DNA of 64,000 bases, from positions 1 through 64,000 of the forward strand of contig CAZGQS010000001.1 of the NCBI GenBank assembly GCA_964527775.1, read 5' to 3'. The DNA is from VMCP01 sp964527775 (GTDB lineage Bacteria; Bacteroidota; Bacteroidia; NS11-12g; UBA955). A program made the position numbers and the translations under genes. The notes under the pieces were generated by a model. The model ran no database searches. It was not told the origin of the DNA and saw nothing but the letters and a program-made list of their open reading frames with translations. The first letter of the stretch is position 1. Each line of letters starts with the position of its first letter. Of the stretch, positions 41,396 through 49,305 are shown piece after piece.

Positions 41396-42817
41396 GTGAT
41401 TACCAGCCACCGGCCCTATCTCAACACCTTGCTTGGCGAGGTTGCGCTTGGTGGTTAATGCGTAAAATGCTAGATAAACAAAGCACAATACCCCAACCCA
41501 GTATGATTGTGATATTCCGATAGATTCAGATAAGTTGCCTTGAAGAACACTTACAAAGCCGCCGCCCATGATCATCATGATCAAAAAGTTGGAGCCTTGA
41601 CCCGTGCTGCGTCCCAAACCGGCAATCGATAAGGTGAAGATGCAGGGCCACAGCGTAGAGCAAAAAAGTCCCACAGAAATAAAAGCAAACATCCCCACGG
41701 TTCCGCCAGAAAAAATACCAATGATCAGCATCACAATGGCCGCCACCGAATAAATGAATAATTGGTTGGCTGGATTGCCTTTGCTGGCAAAATCTAAGGC
41801 TATCAAAACAAATATCAGCGCAAAATAGTTGTAAAATACAGAAACGTCTTTGCCCGCGATGAGGTTGACACCCAAGAAGATGCCAAATGCAATGAAGGGC
41901 AAAACAAACCGCATCACCTGCTTCATAGCGCTGCTGATGTTGAACGCCGATGCGGCGCTGGTCCAACGACCAATCATCAAAGATGCCCAAAACAAGGAAA
42001 TGTAAGGCGCCATCTCATCGGTTTTGAAGTTCAATTGTTGCTTCATGAATTCAGGGAGGTTTGAGGCTGTGGAAACTTCCACACCTACGTATAAAAAGAT
42101 GGCTATCATACCCATCCACAGCTGCGGATAACTCAAGGCCGAACGAACTTCGCCCGCTTCAGCGGCTGATGCATCGTTCGATTCGTCTTCTTGGTTGGTT
42201 TTTAAATTCCAGAAGATGAATCCAAACAATAAAAACAAAGCTCCAAGAACCATGTAAGGAATTTTAACGGCTGAAATGTCCATCGAAGTGGCACCGCCAG
42301 AACCCATTTCCCCAAATACGGCAAAACTCACCAACAACGGACCCACCGTGGTGCCTAAATTGTTGATTCCGCCGGCCATGCTCAAACGCTGGCTTCCGGT
42401 TTCTGGACTTCCCAACAAGATGGCCAACGGATTGGCAGCGGTTTGCTGGAACGAAAATCCGATACCCACCACAATCAAGCCGCCCAGAAGTAGCTCAAAA
42501 GATGCGTTATCTGCCGCCGGAATGAACAATAAAGTTCCTAAAGTGCTGATGAAAAGTCCAACAGCAATGCCTTTTCCGAATCCCCATTTTTTGATCAAAT
42601 CAAACTTCAAAAACTTGATCATTCCTAAGTAAATCAGTGAACCCAGGGTGTAGGCCACGTAGAAAGCGAAGGCAATCATTTGACTTTTTCCTTGGGAAAG
42701 GTGCAATTTGTCTTTGAAAACGGGAATCAAAATGTCGTTGCTGGCAGCAACAAATCCCCAGAAAAAGAAAACGCTGACCAAAACAGCGAATAATCGGGTG
42801 GCTTTAGAGTTGTTCAT
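41393..42817 (-). CDS. Sugar MFS transporter, FucP/GluP-like family
   Basis: A 474-residue inner-membrane protein with about twelve helices. The N-terminus LFAVLVSVFFFWGFVAASNDILIPVFKD is characteristic of the fucose/glucose-galactose permease group, including the Asn-Asp pair in helix 1 that takes part in sugar-proton coupling. The start used is the ATG at 42817; an in-frame ATG at 42958 would overlap the divergent aminotransferase gene. No sugar-catabolic genes are adjacent, so the substrate is open. Confidence 0.87.
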   Translation of the reverse strand: MNNSKATRLFAVLVSVFFFWGFVAASNDILIPVFKDKLHLSQGKSQMIAFAFYVAYTLGSLIYLGMIKFLKFDLIKKWGFGKGIAVGLFISTLGTLLFIPAADNASFELLLGGLIVVGIGFSFQQTAANPLAILLGSPETGSQRLSMAGGINNLGTTVGPLLVSFAVFGEMGSGGATSMDISAVKIPYMVLGALFLLFGFIFWNLKTNQEDESNDASAAEAGEVRSALSYPQLWMGMIAIFLYVGVEVSTASNLPEFMKQQLNFKTDEMAPYISLFWASLMIGRWTSAASAFNISSAMKQVMRFVLPFIAFGIFLGVNLIAGKDVSVFYNYFALIFVLIALDFASKGNPANQLFIYSVAAIVMLIIGIFSGGTVGMFAFISVGLFCSTLWPCIFTLSIAGLGRSTGQGSNFLIMMIMGGGFVSVLQGNLSESIGISQSYWVGVLCFVYLAFYALTTKRNLAKQGVEIGPVAGNH

Positions 42818-42885
42818 TAGGTTATTGTTTGCGTTACAATATGGAATTGCCAAAACTATGAATTTTTTTGAAGATATCAATTGAT

Positions 42886-42893
42886 TATTTTCG
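42886..42893 (+). promoter_or_regulatory. Promoter -7-like element TATTTTCG, decides the aminotransferase start
   Basis: TATTTTCG differs from TAnnTTTG by one base and also occurs upstream of pruA. It ends four bases before the ATG at 42898 and lies inside the longer reading frame from 42868, which argues against that earlier start. Confidence 0.4.
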
Positions 42894-42897
42894 TGGC

Positions 42898-44067
42898 ATG
42901 CAGCCTTTGCAAAGCAAATTACCGTGGGTGGGAGAGTCCATCTTCTCAAAAATGTCAAGAATGGCCCTCGAAGAACAAGCGCTGAACTTGTCGCAGGGAT
43001 TTCCTGAGTTTCAGCCGCCTCCGGAGTTGATTGAAGCCATTCATCAGGCCTCGTTGATGGGTAAAAATCAATACACCCCCATGCCCGGAACCCCTGAATT
43101 GCGCGAAGCCATTGCCCTCAAAGAGCTGCAAATTCATCAGCACACGGTCAATCCACAGACGGAAATTACCGTCACTCCAGGTGCCACAGCCGGACTATAC
43201 ACAGCCATTCAAGCGTTGATTCACCCCGGCGACGAAGCCATTATCGTTGAGCCCGCTTACGACAGTTACCGCCCTGCCATAGAGCTCGCAGGCGGAGTTT
43301 GCGTGCCCGTTCAATACAATTTATCCGACTTTTCTTTTCCTTGGGATGAGCTTACGGCCGCCCTTAGTGAAAAAACCCGATTGATCATCATCAACACTCC
43401 CCACAATCCGCTGGGAGTGATCTTTTCGGCCGCCGATTTTGAGCGCCTGTATCAACTGATTGAAAACACATCCATCCGGGTGATTTCAGACGAAGTATAT
43501 GAGCACATTGTTTTTGATGGACAAAAACACAGCAGCATTTTAGCGCATCCAGGATTGAAATCTAGGGCTGTAAAAGTGTCCTCTTTTGGCAAAACCTTCC
43601 ATTCCACGGGTTGGAAAATGGGATATCTCATCGCTCCCGAAGACATCACTTCTGAAATCAGGAAGGTGTTCCAATTCTTGGCATTTTCGGTGCATTCCAC
43701 CACCCAATACGGACTTGCCCAGTACATGAACTCTCACCCTCATTGGGAACGGGAATTATCGGCCTTTTATCAAAAAAAGCGCGATTTATTCATTGAATCT
43801 TTGGGTACCGACACGGCCTTTGAAATCATGCCTTGTCGAGGTTCTTATTTTGCCGTGTTGAATTACAGCAATTTATCGGTGAAATCAGATTTAGAATTCG
43901 CCGAACTCATCACTCGAGAATACAAGTTGGCATCCATTCCCATCAACGCCTTCATTACAGGCCAGCCCTCAACGAAATTGCTACGTTTTTGTTTTGCCAA
44001 AAACGACGATACACTTCTAAAATCGGTTGAAATTTTGCACCGCATTTCCACCCAATATCAAGACTAA
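42898..44067 (+). CDS. PLP-dependent aminotransferase, methionine/glutamine transaminase K-like
   Basis: A 389-residue fold-type I enzyme from the ATG at 42898. Motifs: NLSQGFPEFQPP, YTPMPGTPELREAI, NTPHNPLGV, ISDEVYEHIVFDG and the PLP lysine (Lys232) in SSFGKTFHSTGWKMGY. This pattern fits the YbdL/kynurenine aminotransferase branch, which uses methionine or glutamine as amino donor. The next gene, three bases away, is an omega-amidase-like nitrilase. Together they would form the glutamine transaminase/omega-amidase route that recycles keto acids such as 4-methylthio-2-oxobutanoate. Pairing supports the call. Confidence 0.85.
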   Translation: MQPLQSKLPWVGESIFSKMSRMALEEQALNLSQGFPEFQPPPELIEAIHQASLMGKNQYTPMPGTPELREAIALKELQIHQHTVNPQTEITVTPGATAGLYTAIQALIHPGDEAIIVEPAYDSYRPAIELAGGVCVPVQYNLSDFSFPWDELTAALSEKTRLIIINTPHNPLGVIFSAADFERLYQLIENTSIRVISDEVYEHIVFDGQKHSSILAHPGLKSRAVKVSSFGKTFHSTGWKMGYLIAPEDITSEIRKVFQFLAFSVHSTTQYGLAQYMNSHPHWERELSAFYQKKRDLFIESLGTDTAFEIMPCRGSYFAVLNYSNLSVKSDLEFAELITREYKLASIPINAFITGQPSTKLLRFCFAKNDDTLLKSVEILHRISTQYQD

Positions 44068-44070
44068 AAC

Positions 44071-44811
44071 ATGAATGTATATTTGGTTCAAACCGAGCTC
44101 AAATGGGAAAATCCCAACGCCAATTTGCTTCGTTTGACTTGGCACATCCAACAAACACAGCCGCAATCGCTGATTGTGCTCCCAGAAATGTTCGCTACGG
44201 GATTTACCATGAATCCGTCGAGCCACGCTCAAAGCATGTCTGATTTGGCGGTCACTTGGATGAAAGAAATGAGCCAAGATCGTTGCATCTGCGGAAGTTT
44301 GAGCATCTCTGAAAACGGCCATTTCTACAATCGTTTTTTAGCCATCTACAACGGCGAAATCATTGCCCAATACGACAAGCGGCACCTGTTTTCCTACGCC
44401 GGCGAACACGAGCATTATCGGTCGGGAACTGACGCTGTTACTTTTGATTTCTTGGGATGGAAAATCGCTCCCTTCATCTGTTACGACCTCCGATTCCCCA
44501 GCTGGATCAACCAACAAGCGGGTGTTGATTTGATGATCTTCGTGGCCAACTGGCCCAAATCGAGAATGTTAGCATGGAACACGCTCTTACGCGCTCGCGC
44601 CATCGAAAACCAATGTTACGTAATTGGTGTAAACCGCATTGGCAACGACGGCAACAACATTCCGCATTCGGGATGTTCGCAGGTCATCAACTTCGCCGGC
44701 GATTACCTGATTGAACCTCAAGTTGACCGCGAGCTGCTTTTGCACCAATACTTAGAGTTGGGCCCTTTAACGGCCTTCCGCGAGCGTTTCCCGTTTTTGA
44801 GGGATGGGTGA
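44071..44811 (+). CDS. Nitrilase-family amidohydrolase, omega-amidase-like (YafV type)
   Basis: A 246-residue carbon-nitrogen hydrolase with the Glu-Lys-Cys triad: Glu39 in VLPEMFATGF, Lys103 in YDKRHLFSYAGE and Cys137 in PFICYDLRFPSW. These fit the omega-amidase/YafV group that hydrolyses 2-oxoglutaramate. The preceding transaminase gene ends three bases upstream, a strong functional link. The final GGG TGA codons merge into the GGCTGACGG repeat array. No signal peptide. Confidence 0.88.
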   Translation: MNVYLVQTELKWENPNANLLRLTWHIQQTQPQSLIVLPEMFATGFTMNPSSHAQSMSDLAVTWMKEMSQDRCICGSLSISENGHFYNRFLAIYNGEIIAQYDKRHLFSYAGEHEHYRSGTDAVTFDFLGWKIAPFICYDLRFPSWINQQAGVDLMIFVANWPKSRMLAWNTLLRARAIENQCYVIGVNRIGNDGNNIPHSGCSQVINFAGDYLIEPQVDRELLLHQYLELGPLTAFRERFPFLRDG

Positions 44812-45017
44812 TGGCTGACGGCTGACGGTTGACGGCTGACGGCTTCGCCGGGGACTTTGTGACTTTGGGACACACGCTTCGCTAGGACACACGCTTCGCT
44901 AGGACTTGCGCTTCGCTAGGACTTGCGCTTCGCGCTGCTTGGCACCTTCGGTGCTGCTTGGCGGCAGTGCCGCTGCTGTTGGCTGACGGCTGACGGTTGA
45001 TGGCTGACGGCTGATGT
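44806..45017. repeat. Composite tandem repeat array, modules B-D-B
   Basis: Starts in the last codons of the nitrilase gene with GGCTGAC heptamers. Then come about four copies of the cttcgctaggact unit and two hairpins, GCACC-TTC-GGTGC (44942-44954) and GCGGC-AGT-GCCGC (44961-44973), then GGCTGAC heptamers again. The last ~75 bp before hipA (45018-45093) show nothing else. Confidence 0.87.
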
Positions 45018-45093
45018 ATTCAAAATAAATTTTATGACACCTCCTTTAAACAAGTATGTGAAAGAAAATGAATGAATGACAGAAATTTAATTT

Positions 45094-46371
45094 CTATATC
45101 TTTTCCACCGAGCGAAACGCTCGCTTTGTTTGTTCTATCTCGCTATGACTGATTCCGAGTTGCTTGGCTACAATACGCCACTGAGAAATTTCATGTTGCA
45201 TTTCCTTTAGGATTTTTTCTGCACTTTCACTTTTCAATTGATACAAATGTGCGGTTTCTAAGGCTAATGAAATGTCCAAATCATTGCTGTTTTCAGAAAT
45301 ATTCAATGTTAAACCATTGCCCATTTCATTGGGGTTCATGTCATATGCAGGAGATAAACGCCACCCAGCATCAGTTAGTATAAAACCATGATTTCGCAAA
45401 TGATCGTCAGTGTTTGATACCAATATATTAAATGCCATTCGTCTCCACAATTGTTCTAAATCTTCTTTTGCTTCAGGACAATTTTGCATGATAAAACCAA
45501 CCAAATCGAGGTATCCAACACCTTCAATATGATCAGCTCCATCTTGTAGACCCAACAAAGTCATTGCCGATGCAAAATGGATTCGTCTTTGGTTATTGGT
45601 TCTGTCGAATCGTTTGGATAAAAATGTATGATGCTTGCCTGAAAATTTTTGCAAGCGCGCCTCCGAAACATGTATACCACAGTCTTTGGCTAATTCATGC
45701 AATACCATTTCCCAAGCGCCCACATTTTTTTCATCTCTTGAACTTGGAAATTTTGCAATCCATAAATGTCCTTTATCATCTATCACGCTGGCTTTGGGTC
45801 TCGCACCTCCCAATGAAGATCCTGGGTCAATCAACACGCTCAACCATTGAGCATATTCTGGGTCGTTCATGGCATCATCACGTTCAAGCTGCAAACTCGC
45901 ATGTTCTAGTTCACGAAGCGATGTCCAAGGTGGGGTTGCCATTTTCTTCTGATCATTCATGAAAGGCCCATCTTCACTCAATTTAAATCGCACTCCACCC
46001 ATTCTATGTCCGTCAAAAACACCCAATAAAAAATCACTTTCAAAAAGGGTTCTTTCGTCTCGACCTTCTTCCTTTGCTTGCCATGCTTCTCTTCTTCGCA
46101 TCAATAACCTACCCCAACGGTCGGGAGATGAATCAAGGAATATTCCGAAGTTATTTTTCTCTTCCGGTAAGTATTGTTTTCCCTTGTAAAACCCTAAATG
46201 TGGATCCAAGAGTAAAATCGGGTTTTGATTACTCACCCAAGTCTCTGCGTATTCAAAAGAAAATATTTCCTTTCCACGAACGCGTTGTATAGTCAAAAAA
46301 CCCATCAATTGAGTTTCTTTTAAGAACTCCCAATCTGCATAAACCCATATTTTAGACTCCTTGTGCTTCAT
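45094..46371 (-). CDS. hipA: HipA-family serine/threonine kinase toxin
   Basis: A 425-residue HipA protein. The family marks are GIFLDSSPDRWGRLLMRRRE at 76-95, the nucleotide-binding GGARPKA at 188-194, AKFPS, and the catalytic SNTDDHLRNHGF at 319-330. HipA kinases of this kind phosphorylate aminoacyl-tRNA synthetases or other targets and cause growth arrest or persistence. It overlaps hipB by 4 bp, as in other hip operons, and is probably held in check by HipB. Target not known. Confidence 0.9.
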   Translation of the reverse strand: MKHKESKIWVYADWEFLKETQLMGFLTIQRVRGKEIFSFEYAETWVSNQNPILLLDPHLGFYKGKQYLPEEKNNFGIFLDSSPDRWGRLLMRRREAWQAKEEGRDERTLFESDFLLGVFDGHRMGGVRFKLSEDGPFMNDQKKMATPPWTSLRELEHASLQLERDDAMNDPEYAQWLSVLIDPGSSLGGARPKASVIDDKGHLWIAKFPSSRDEKNVGAWEMVLHELAKDCGIHVSEARLQKFSGKHHTFLSKRFDRTNNQRRIHFASAMTLLGLQDGADHIEGVGYLDLVGFIMQNCPEAKEDLEQLWRRMAFNILVSNTDDHLRNHGFILTDAGWRLSPAYDMNPNEMGNGLTLNISENSNDLDISLALETAHLYQLKSESAEKILKEMQHEISQWRIVAKQLGISHSEIEQTKRAFRSVEKI

Positions 46372-46688
46372 GGCTTTTTCGTTTGTTTAGGTGCACGTTT
46401 ATTGGTTAAAATTCCAGCATCTTGCAATTTTCTTCCCAAAGGATCAGCTGCTGCAACTTGAGATAAATCTTTTTCTAATCCTAAAACAAAGAGCACCTGC
46501 AAATAGCTCCCAATGGCGACGGTGGGACTACCTTGTTCTATATTATAAATGGTTTTTCTACCTAGCCCTGTGCGCTCGGCAATTTGATCTGCGCTCAATT
46601 TTCGTCGCAAGCGAGCTAATTGAATATGTTCACCCAGATCTTTTAAAATCTTCAAGTTTTTAGGCAAAATAGCTGGTGCGATTTTCAT
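46368..46688 (-). CDS. hipB: HipB-like Xre-family antitoxin/repressor
   Basis: A 106-residue protein with an HTH of the Xre type (GEHIQLARLRRKLSADQIAERTGLGRKTIYNIEQGSPTVAIGSYLQVLFVLGLEKDLSQ). The C-terminal tail is basic and probably flexible. It precedes hipA with a 4-bp overlap. Two operator-like sites TTGTC-N8-GACAA and TTATC-N8-GACAA lie directly upstream, matching the half-site/8-bp-spacer layout of E. coli HipB operators (TATCC-N8-GGATA). Confidence 0.87.
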   Translation of the reverse strand: MKIAPAILPKNLKILKDLGEHIQLARLRRKLSADQIAERTGLGRKTIYNIEQGSPTVAIGSYLQVLFVLGLEKDLSQVAAADPLGRKLQDAGILTNKRAPKQTKKP

Positions 46689-46693
46689 ATAAC

Positions 46694-46741
46694 TTGTCTT
46701 ATAAAGGACAAAAGTAATGTATTTTATCCGTTATATGACAA
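46694..46741. promoter_or_regulatory. Two HipB-type operators upstream of hipBA
   Basis: TTGTC-N8-GACAA at 46694-46711 and TTATC-N8-GACAA at 46724-46741, centres 30 bp apart. They begin six bases before the hipB ATG (46688, minus strand). The layout suggests autorepression by HipB. Confidence 0.55.
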
Positions 46742-46765
46742 GTTAATTTGTGTTTTCAGAACTCT

Positions 46766-46983
46766 TAACGCTTCGCTAGGACTTGCGCTTCGTTCCGCTT
46801 GGCGGCAGAGCCGCTGCTGAAAGTTGCGCTTTTGATGCAGGTCTTTGGTCCTTAGTCTTTGGCTGAAAGCTGCACGCTGTCGGCTGTCTGCTTATGGCTG
46901 TCGGCTGACGGCTGATGGCTGATGGCTGACGGCTGCACGCTGACGGCTGATCACCGAAAACCGAAAACCGATCACCACCCCAA
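46766..46983. repeat. Composite tandem repeat array, modules D-C-B-A
   Basis: A 218-bp array between hipB and the esterase gene: one cttcgctaggact unit, a hairpin GCGGC-AGA-GCCGC (46802-46814), GGTCTTTGGTCCTTAG units, GGCTGTCGGCTGACG heptamers, then GATCACCGAAAACCG units. Together with hip operators it fills the 46689-47038 gap. Confidence 0.87.
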
Positions 46984-47023
46984 TTCATGACTTTTTCAGC
47001 TATTGAGTTGTTTTCTAATTAGT

Positions 47024-47031
47024 TATATTTG
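47024..47031 (+). promoter_or_regulatory. Promoter: TTG-N18-TATATTTG for the esterase lipoprotein
   Basis: TATATTTG matches TAnnTTTG; a TTG at 47003-47005 is a possible -33 element. The element ends seven bases before the ATG. Confidence 0.55.
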
Positions 47032-47038
47032 AACCAAG

Positions 47039-47905
47039 ATGAGAAAGGACTCGATTCAAAAGCTATCCATCGTTTTGAGCATCTTGATGGTCATGGCCAT
47101 GTTTTCTTGTAACAAAGAAAATCAAAACATCCCCACCAATCAAAACGTCACTTTCAAAAATGTGAACTATGGAAGTCACACCCGTCAGGTCTATGATATT
47201 TATCTTCCGAAGGGACGCGACACCAATTCTCCCGTCATTCTCATGATTCACGGTGGGGCCTGGAAAGCGGGACAAAAGGAAGACATGAATTCGTTCAAAG
47301 ATTTGATTCGCAACAAATGGCCCGAAGCGGTAGTGGTGAACATGAACTACCGATTGGCGAGCAATACCCTTCAAATACATCACAACCAAATGATGGACGA
47401 TATTCAATTGGTGGTGGATCATTTGAAAACCAATCATTTAAAATATCAAATTTCCAATAAAATGGGTTTGGTTGGTGCCAGCGCCGGCGGACAATTGGCT
47501 ATGATTTATGCCTACAAATACAACAATAAAATTGCCTGCGTTGGCAATATTTTTGGGCCTAGCATCATCAATGATTGGACCTGGTATAACAGCAATAATC
47601 CATGGCTCGGGGGATATGTTGGGGACATTTTATCGGAGTACGTTGGCCAAACCTGGGACACCACCGCATACAAGTCGGTTAGTCCCTATTGGAACGTCAA
47701 TGCAAATTCAGCGCCCACCATCACTTTCCACGGAAACTTAGATCCCATTGTTCCCGTTTACCAAAGTAAATGGCTACACGGAAAGCTCAAAAACCTAGGC
47801 GTTTCCAATCAATATCACGAATACATTGCCTTCCACAGTCTCGACGCCAATCAATCGGCAGACGTTATTACGAAGCTCGTTGAGTTTTTTAAGGGGTATT
47901 TATAG
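47039..47905 (+). CDS. Alpha/beta-hydrolase lipoprotein (carboxylesterase-like)
   Basis: A 288-residue exported esterase. Lipoprotein signal with lipobox AMFSC (Cys24). The oxyanion-hole motif HGGAW is at 71-75, the nucleophile elbow GASAG at 146-150 with Ser148, the acidic residue around the LDPIVPVYQSK segment, and the terminal His in IAFHSLDANQS. It belongs to the hormone-sensitive-lipase/BD-FAE-like group. It is convergent with a second esterase lipoprotein gene across a long repeat array. Substrate unknown. Confidence 0.85.
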   Translation: MRKDSIQKLSIVLSILMVMAMFSCNKENQNIPTNQNVTFKNVNYGSHTRQVYDIYLPKGRDTNSPVILMIHGGAWKAGQKEDMNSFKDLIRNKWPEAVVVNMNYRLASNTLQIHHNQMMDDIQLVVDHLKTNHLKYQISNKMGLVGASAGGQLAMIYAYKYNNKIACVGNIFGPSIINDWTWYNSNNPWLGGYVGDILSEYVGQTWDTTAYKSVSPYWNVNANSAPTITFHGNLDPIVPVYQSKWLHGKLKNLGVSNQYHEYIAFHSLDANQSADVITKLVEFFKGYL

Positions 47906-47906
47906 G

Positions 47907-48224
47907 GGGACTTTGGGACTCACGCTTCGCTAGGACTCACCACGCTTCGCTAAGACTTCCGCTTCGCTAGGACTCACGCTTCGCTAAGACTTACGCTTCG
48001 CTAAGACTTACGCTTCGCTAAGACTTGCGCTTCGCGCTGCCAGGGCATCTTCGGTGCTGCTTGGCGGCAGAGCCGAGGCTGTCAGCTGCGCTGTAGCTGC
48101 AGGTCTTTGGTCCTTGGTCTTTGGCTGCTGGCTACCCTCTAAACTCTAAACTCTAAACTTTAAACTTCAGCTGACGGCTGACGGCTGCCCGCTGACGGCT
48201 GATCACCGCTCACCGAAAACCATT
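47907..48224. repeat. Long composite tandem repeat array, modules D-C-E-B-A
   Basis: The largest array, filling the gap between two convergent esterase genes. About seven cttcgctaggact/cttcgctaagact units are followed by a hairpin GCATC-TTC-GGTGC (48045-48057), GGTCTTTGGTCCTTGG units, a run of CTCTAAA heptamers (about 48136-48167), GGCTGACGG heptamers and GATCACCGCTCACCG units. The last units form the final codons NGFR and stop of the gene on the minus strand. Confidence 0.88.
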
Positions 48225-49217
48225 CACCAAACTCAACACCCTCTTCGATTCTGGCAGGCGAACGTTTAGCATCCAGACGTGGAGCATGTCGGGGAATTCG
48301 TAAAGCTGAATGCAGCGATTTTTGCTGATGAGATAGTCTTTTAAGGTTAATGCGTCGCTTCGGAAGATGTCACGTCCCCCGATGAAAACCTTCATGGGCG
48401 GCAAGTAAGTCAAGTCAGATTGAGATTGTAGCCAGGGTAGCGGACACATGAACGGGTGGTTTAAGGTGTCGCTGCCCGAATATGCGGTGGCCGCCAATTT
48501 GAGGGTGGGAAGCGATAAAATGGGGTCAGAAACCGAATCAGTCAAAATGCGCTTGTTGTTCATGCTCGCATCCAACCAAGGCGATAGCAAAATCAATTCG
48601 TGAATTCCTTTTCCCTTGACCAGAATGGCCGTTGAAAGGGCTAGTCCGCCACCCGCTGAATCTCCCATCAATATGATTTGAGCATCGGGATAGGTGGCGT
48701 AAATCCACGTCATCAGCAATTTCATGTAAACCTCTACCTGTCGTTGAGTGAAGTCGGGGGCTAACGGATAATCAGGAACAATAACGCGGTTGCCCGTGAG
48801 GTCAATGTATTGCTCAATGAACTCCCAATGCATGGGCAAAAGATTCGCCACATAACCGCCGCCGTGCAGGTAAATCACTGTTTTTTGAGAAGGAGTTTTG
48901 GTTTTGGGCTCCAATATCCAGAGTTTCCGATTTTGGAAGGAGGTGTCGTTCAAATGGTATTTGAGTTTGAAATGAAGCATGGGAGAGACCGCTTTCTCCG
49001 GTGCCATTTGCTTTCGGAGGATTTTTTCAAACAACAGGTCAACCCGCGTTTTTTCGGCGAGGTCAACCATGAGGTTGGATGCTAAGCTCGACTTTTCGGG
49101 TTCGATGAAATGCAGGGAGCAACTATCGGAGGTGCTGATGGATTTTTTGGGGGACTGTGATTGACAGGAGAGTAAATATCCCCCGAGAAACAAAAACAAG
49201 AACCCTTTGAATTTCAT
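48210..49217 (-). CDS. Alpha/beta-hydrolase lipoprotein (hormone-sensitive-lipase-like)
   Basis: A 335-residue exported esterase/lipase. Lipobox LLSC (Cys18) after a short signal. Motifs: HGGG at 118-121 (oxyanion hole), the nucleophile elbow GDSAGG at 185-190 (Ser187), and a C-terminal FPDMLHVW with the catalytic His. The C-terminus VNGFR and its TGA are repeat-derived, giving the same last five residues as KdsB. A second esterase lies convergent across the array but sequence identity is low, so this is not a recent duplication. Substrate unknown. Confidence 0.87.
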   Translation of the reverse strand: MKFKGFLFLFLGGYLLSCQSQSPKKSISTSDSCSLHFIEPEKSSLASNLMVDLAEKTRVDLLFEKILRKQMAPEKAVSPMLHFKLKYHLNDTSFQNRKLWILEPKTKTPSQKTVIYLHGGGYVANLLPMHWEFIEQYIDLTGNRVIVPDYPLAPDFTQRQVEVYMKLLMTWIYATYPDAQIILMGDSAGGGLALSTAILVKGKGIHELILLSPWLDASMNNKRILTDSVSDPILSLPTLKLAATAYSGSDTLNHPFMCPLPWLQSQSDLTYLPPMKVFIGGRDIFRSDALTLKDYLISKNRCIQLYEFPDMLHVWMLNVRLPESKRVLSLVNGFR

Positions 49218-49293
49218 GGTGCAAATTTCTGCAGAAAATCAATCATTTTCAGGTAAATCAGACGCAATATGCCAAATCTTCGATGATTAACCC

Positions 49294-49301
49294 TAATTTT
49301 G
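49294..49301 (+). promoter_or_regulatory. Promoter -7 element TAATTTTG for prfB
   Basis: Matches TAnnTTTG and ends four bases before the prfB ATG at 49306. Confidence 0.5.
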
Positions 49302-49305
49302 CGGC

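Noticed and set aside
46776..46988. Minus-strand open frame with SRQPTA repeats
   Set aside because: A translation of the B and A module array; no independent coding evidence.
47907..48224. CRISPR array
   Set aside because: The repeats are short, degenerate and contiguous, with no unique spacers of uniform length and no cas genes.
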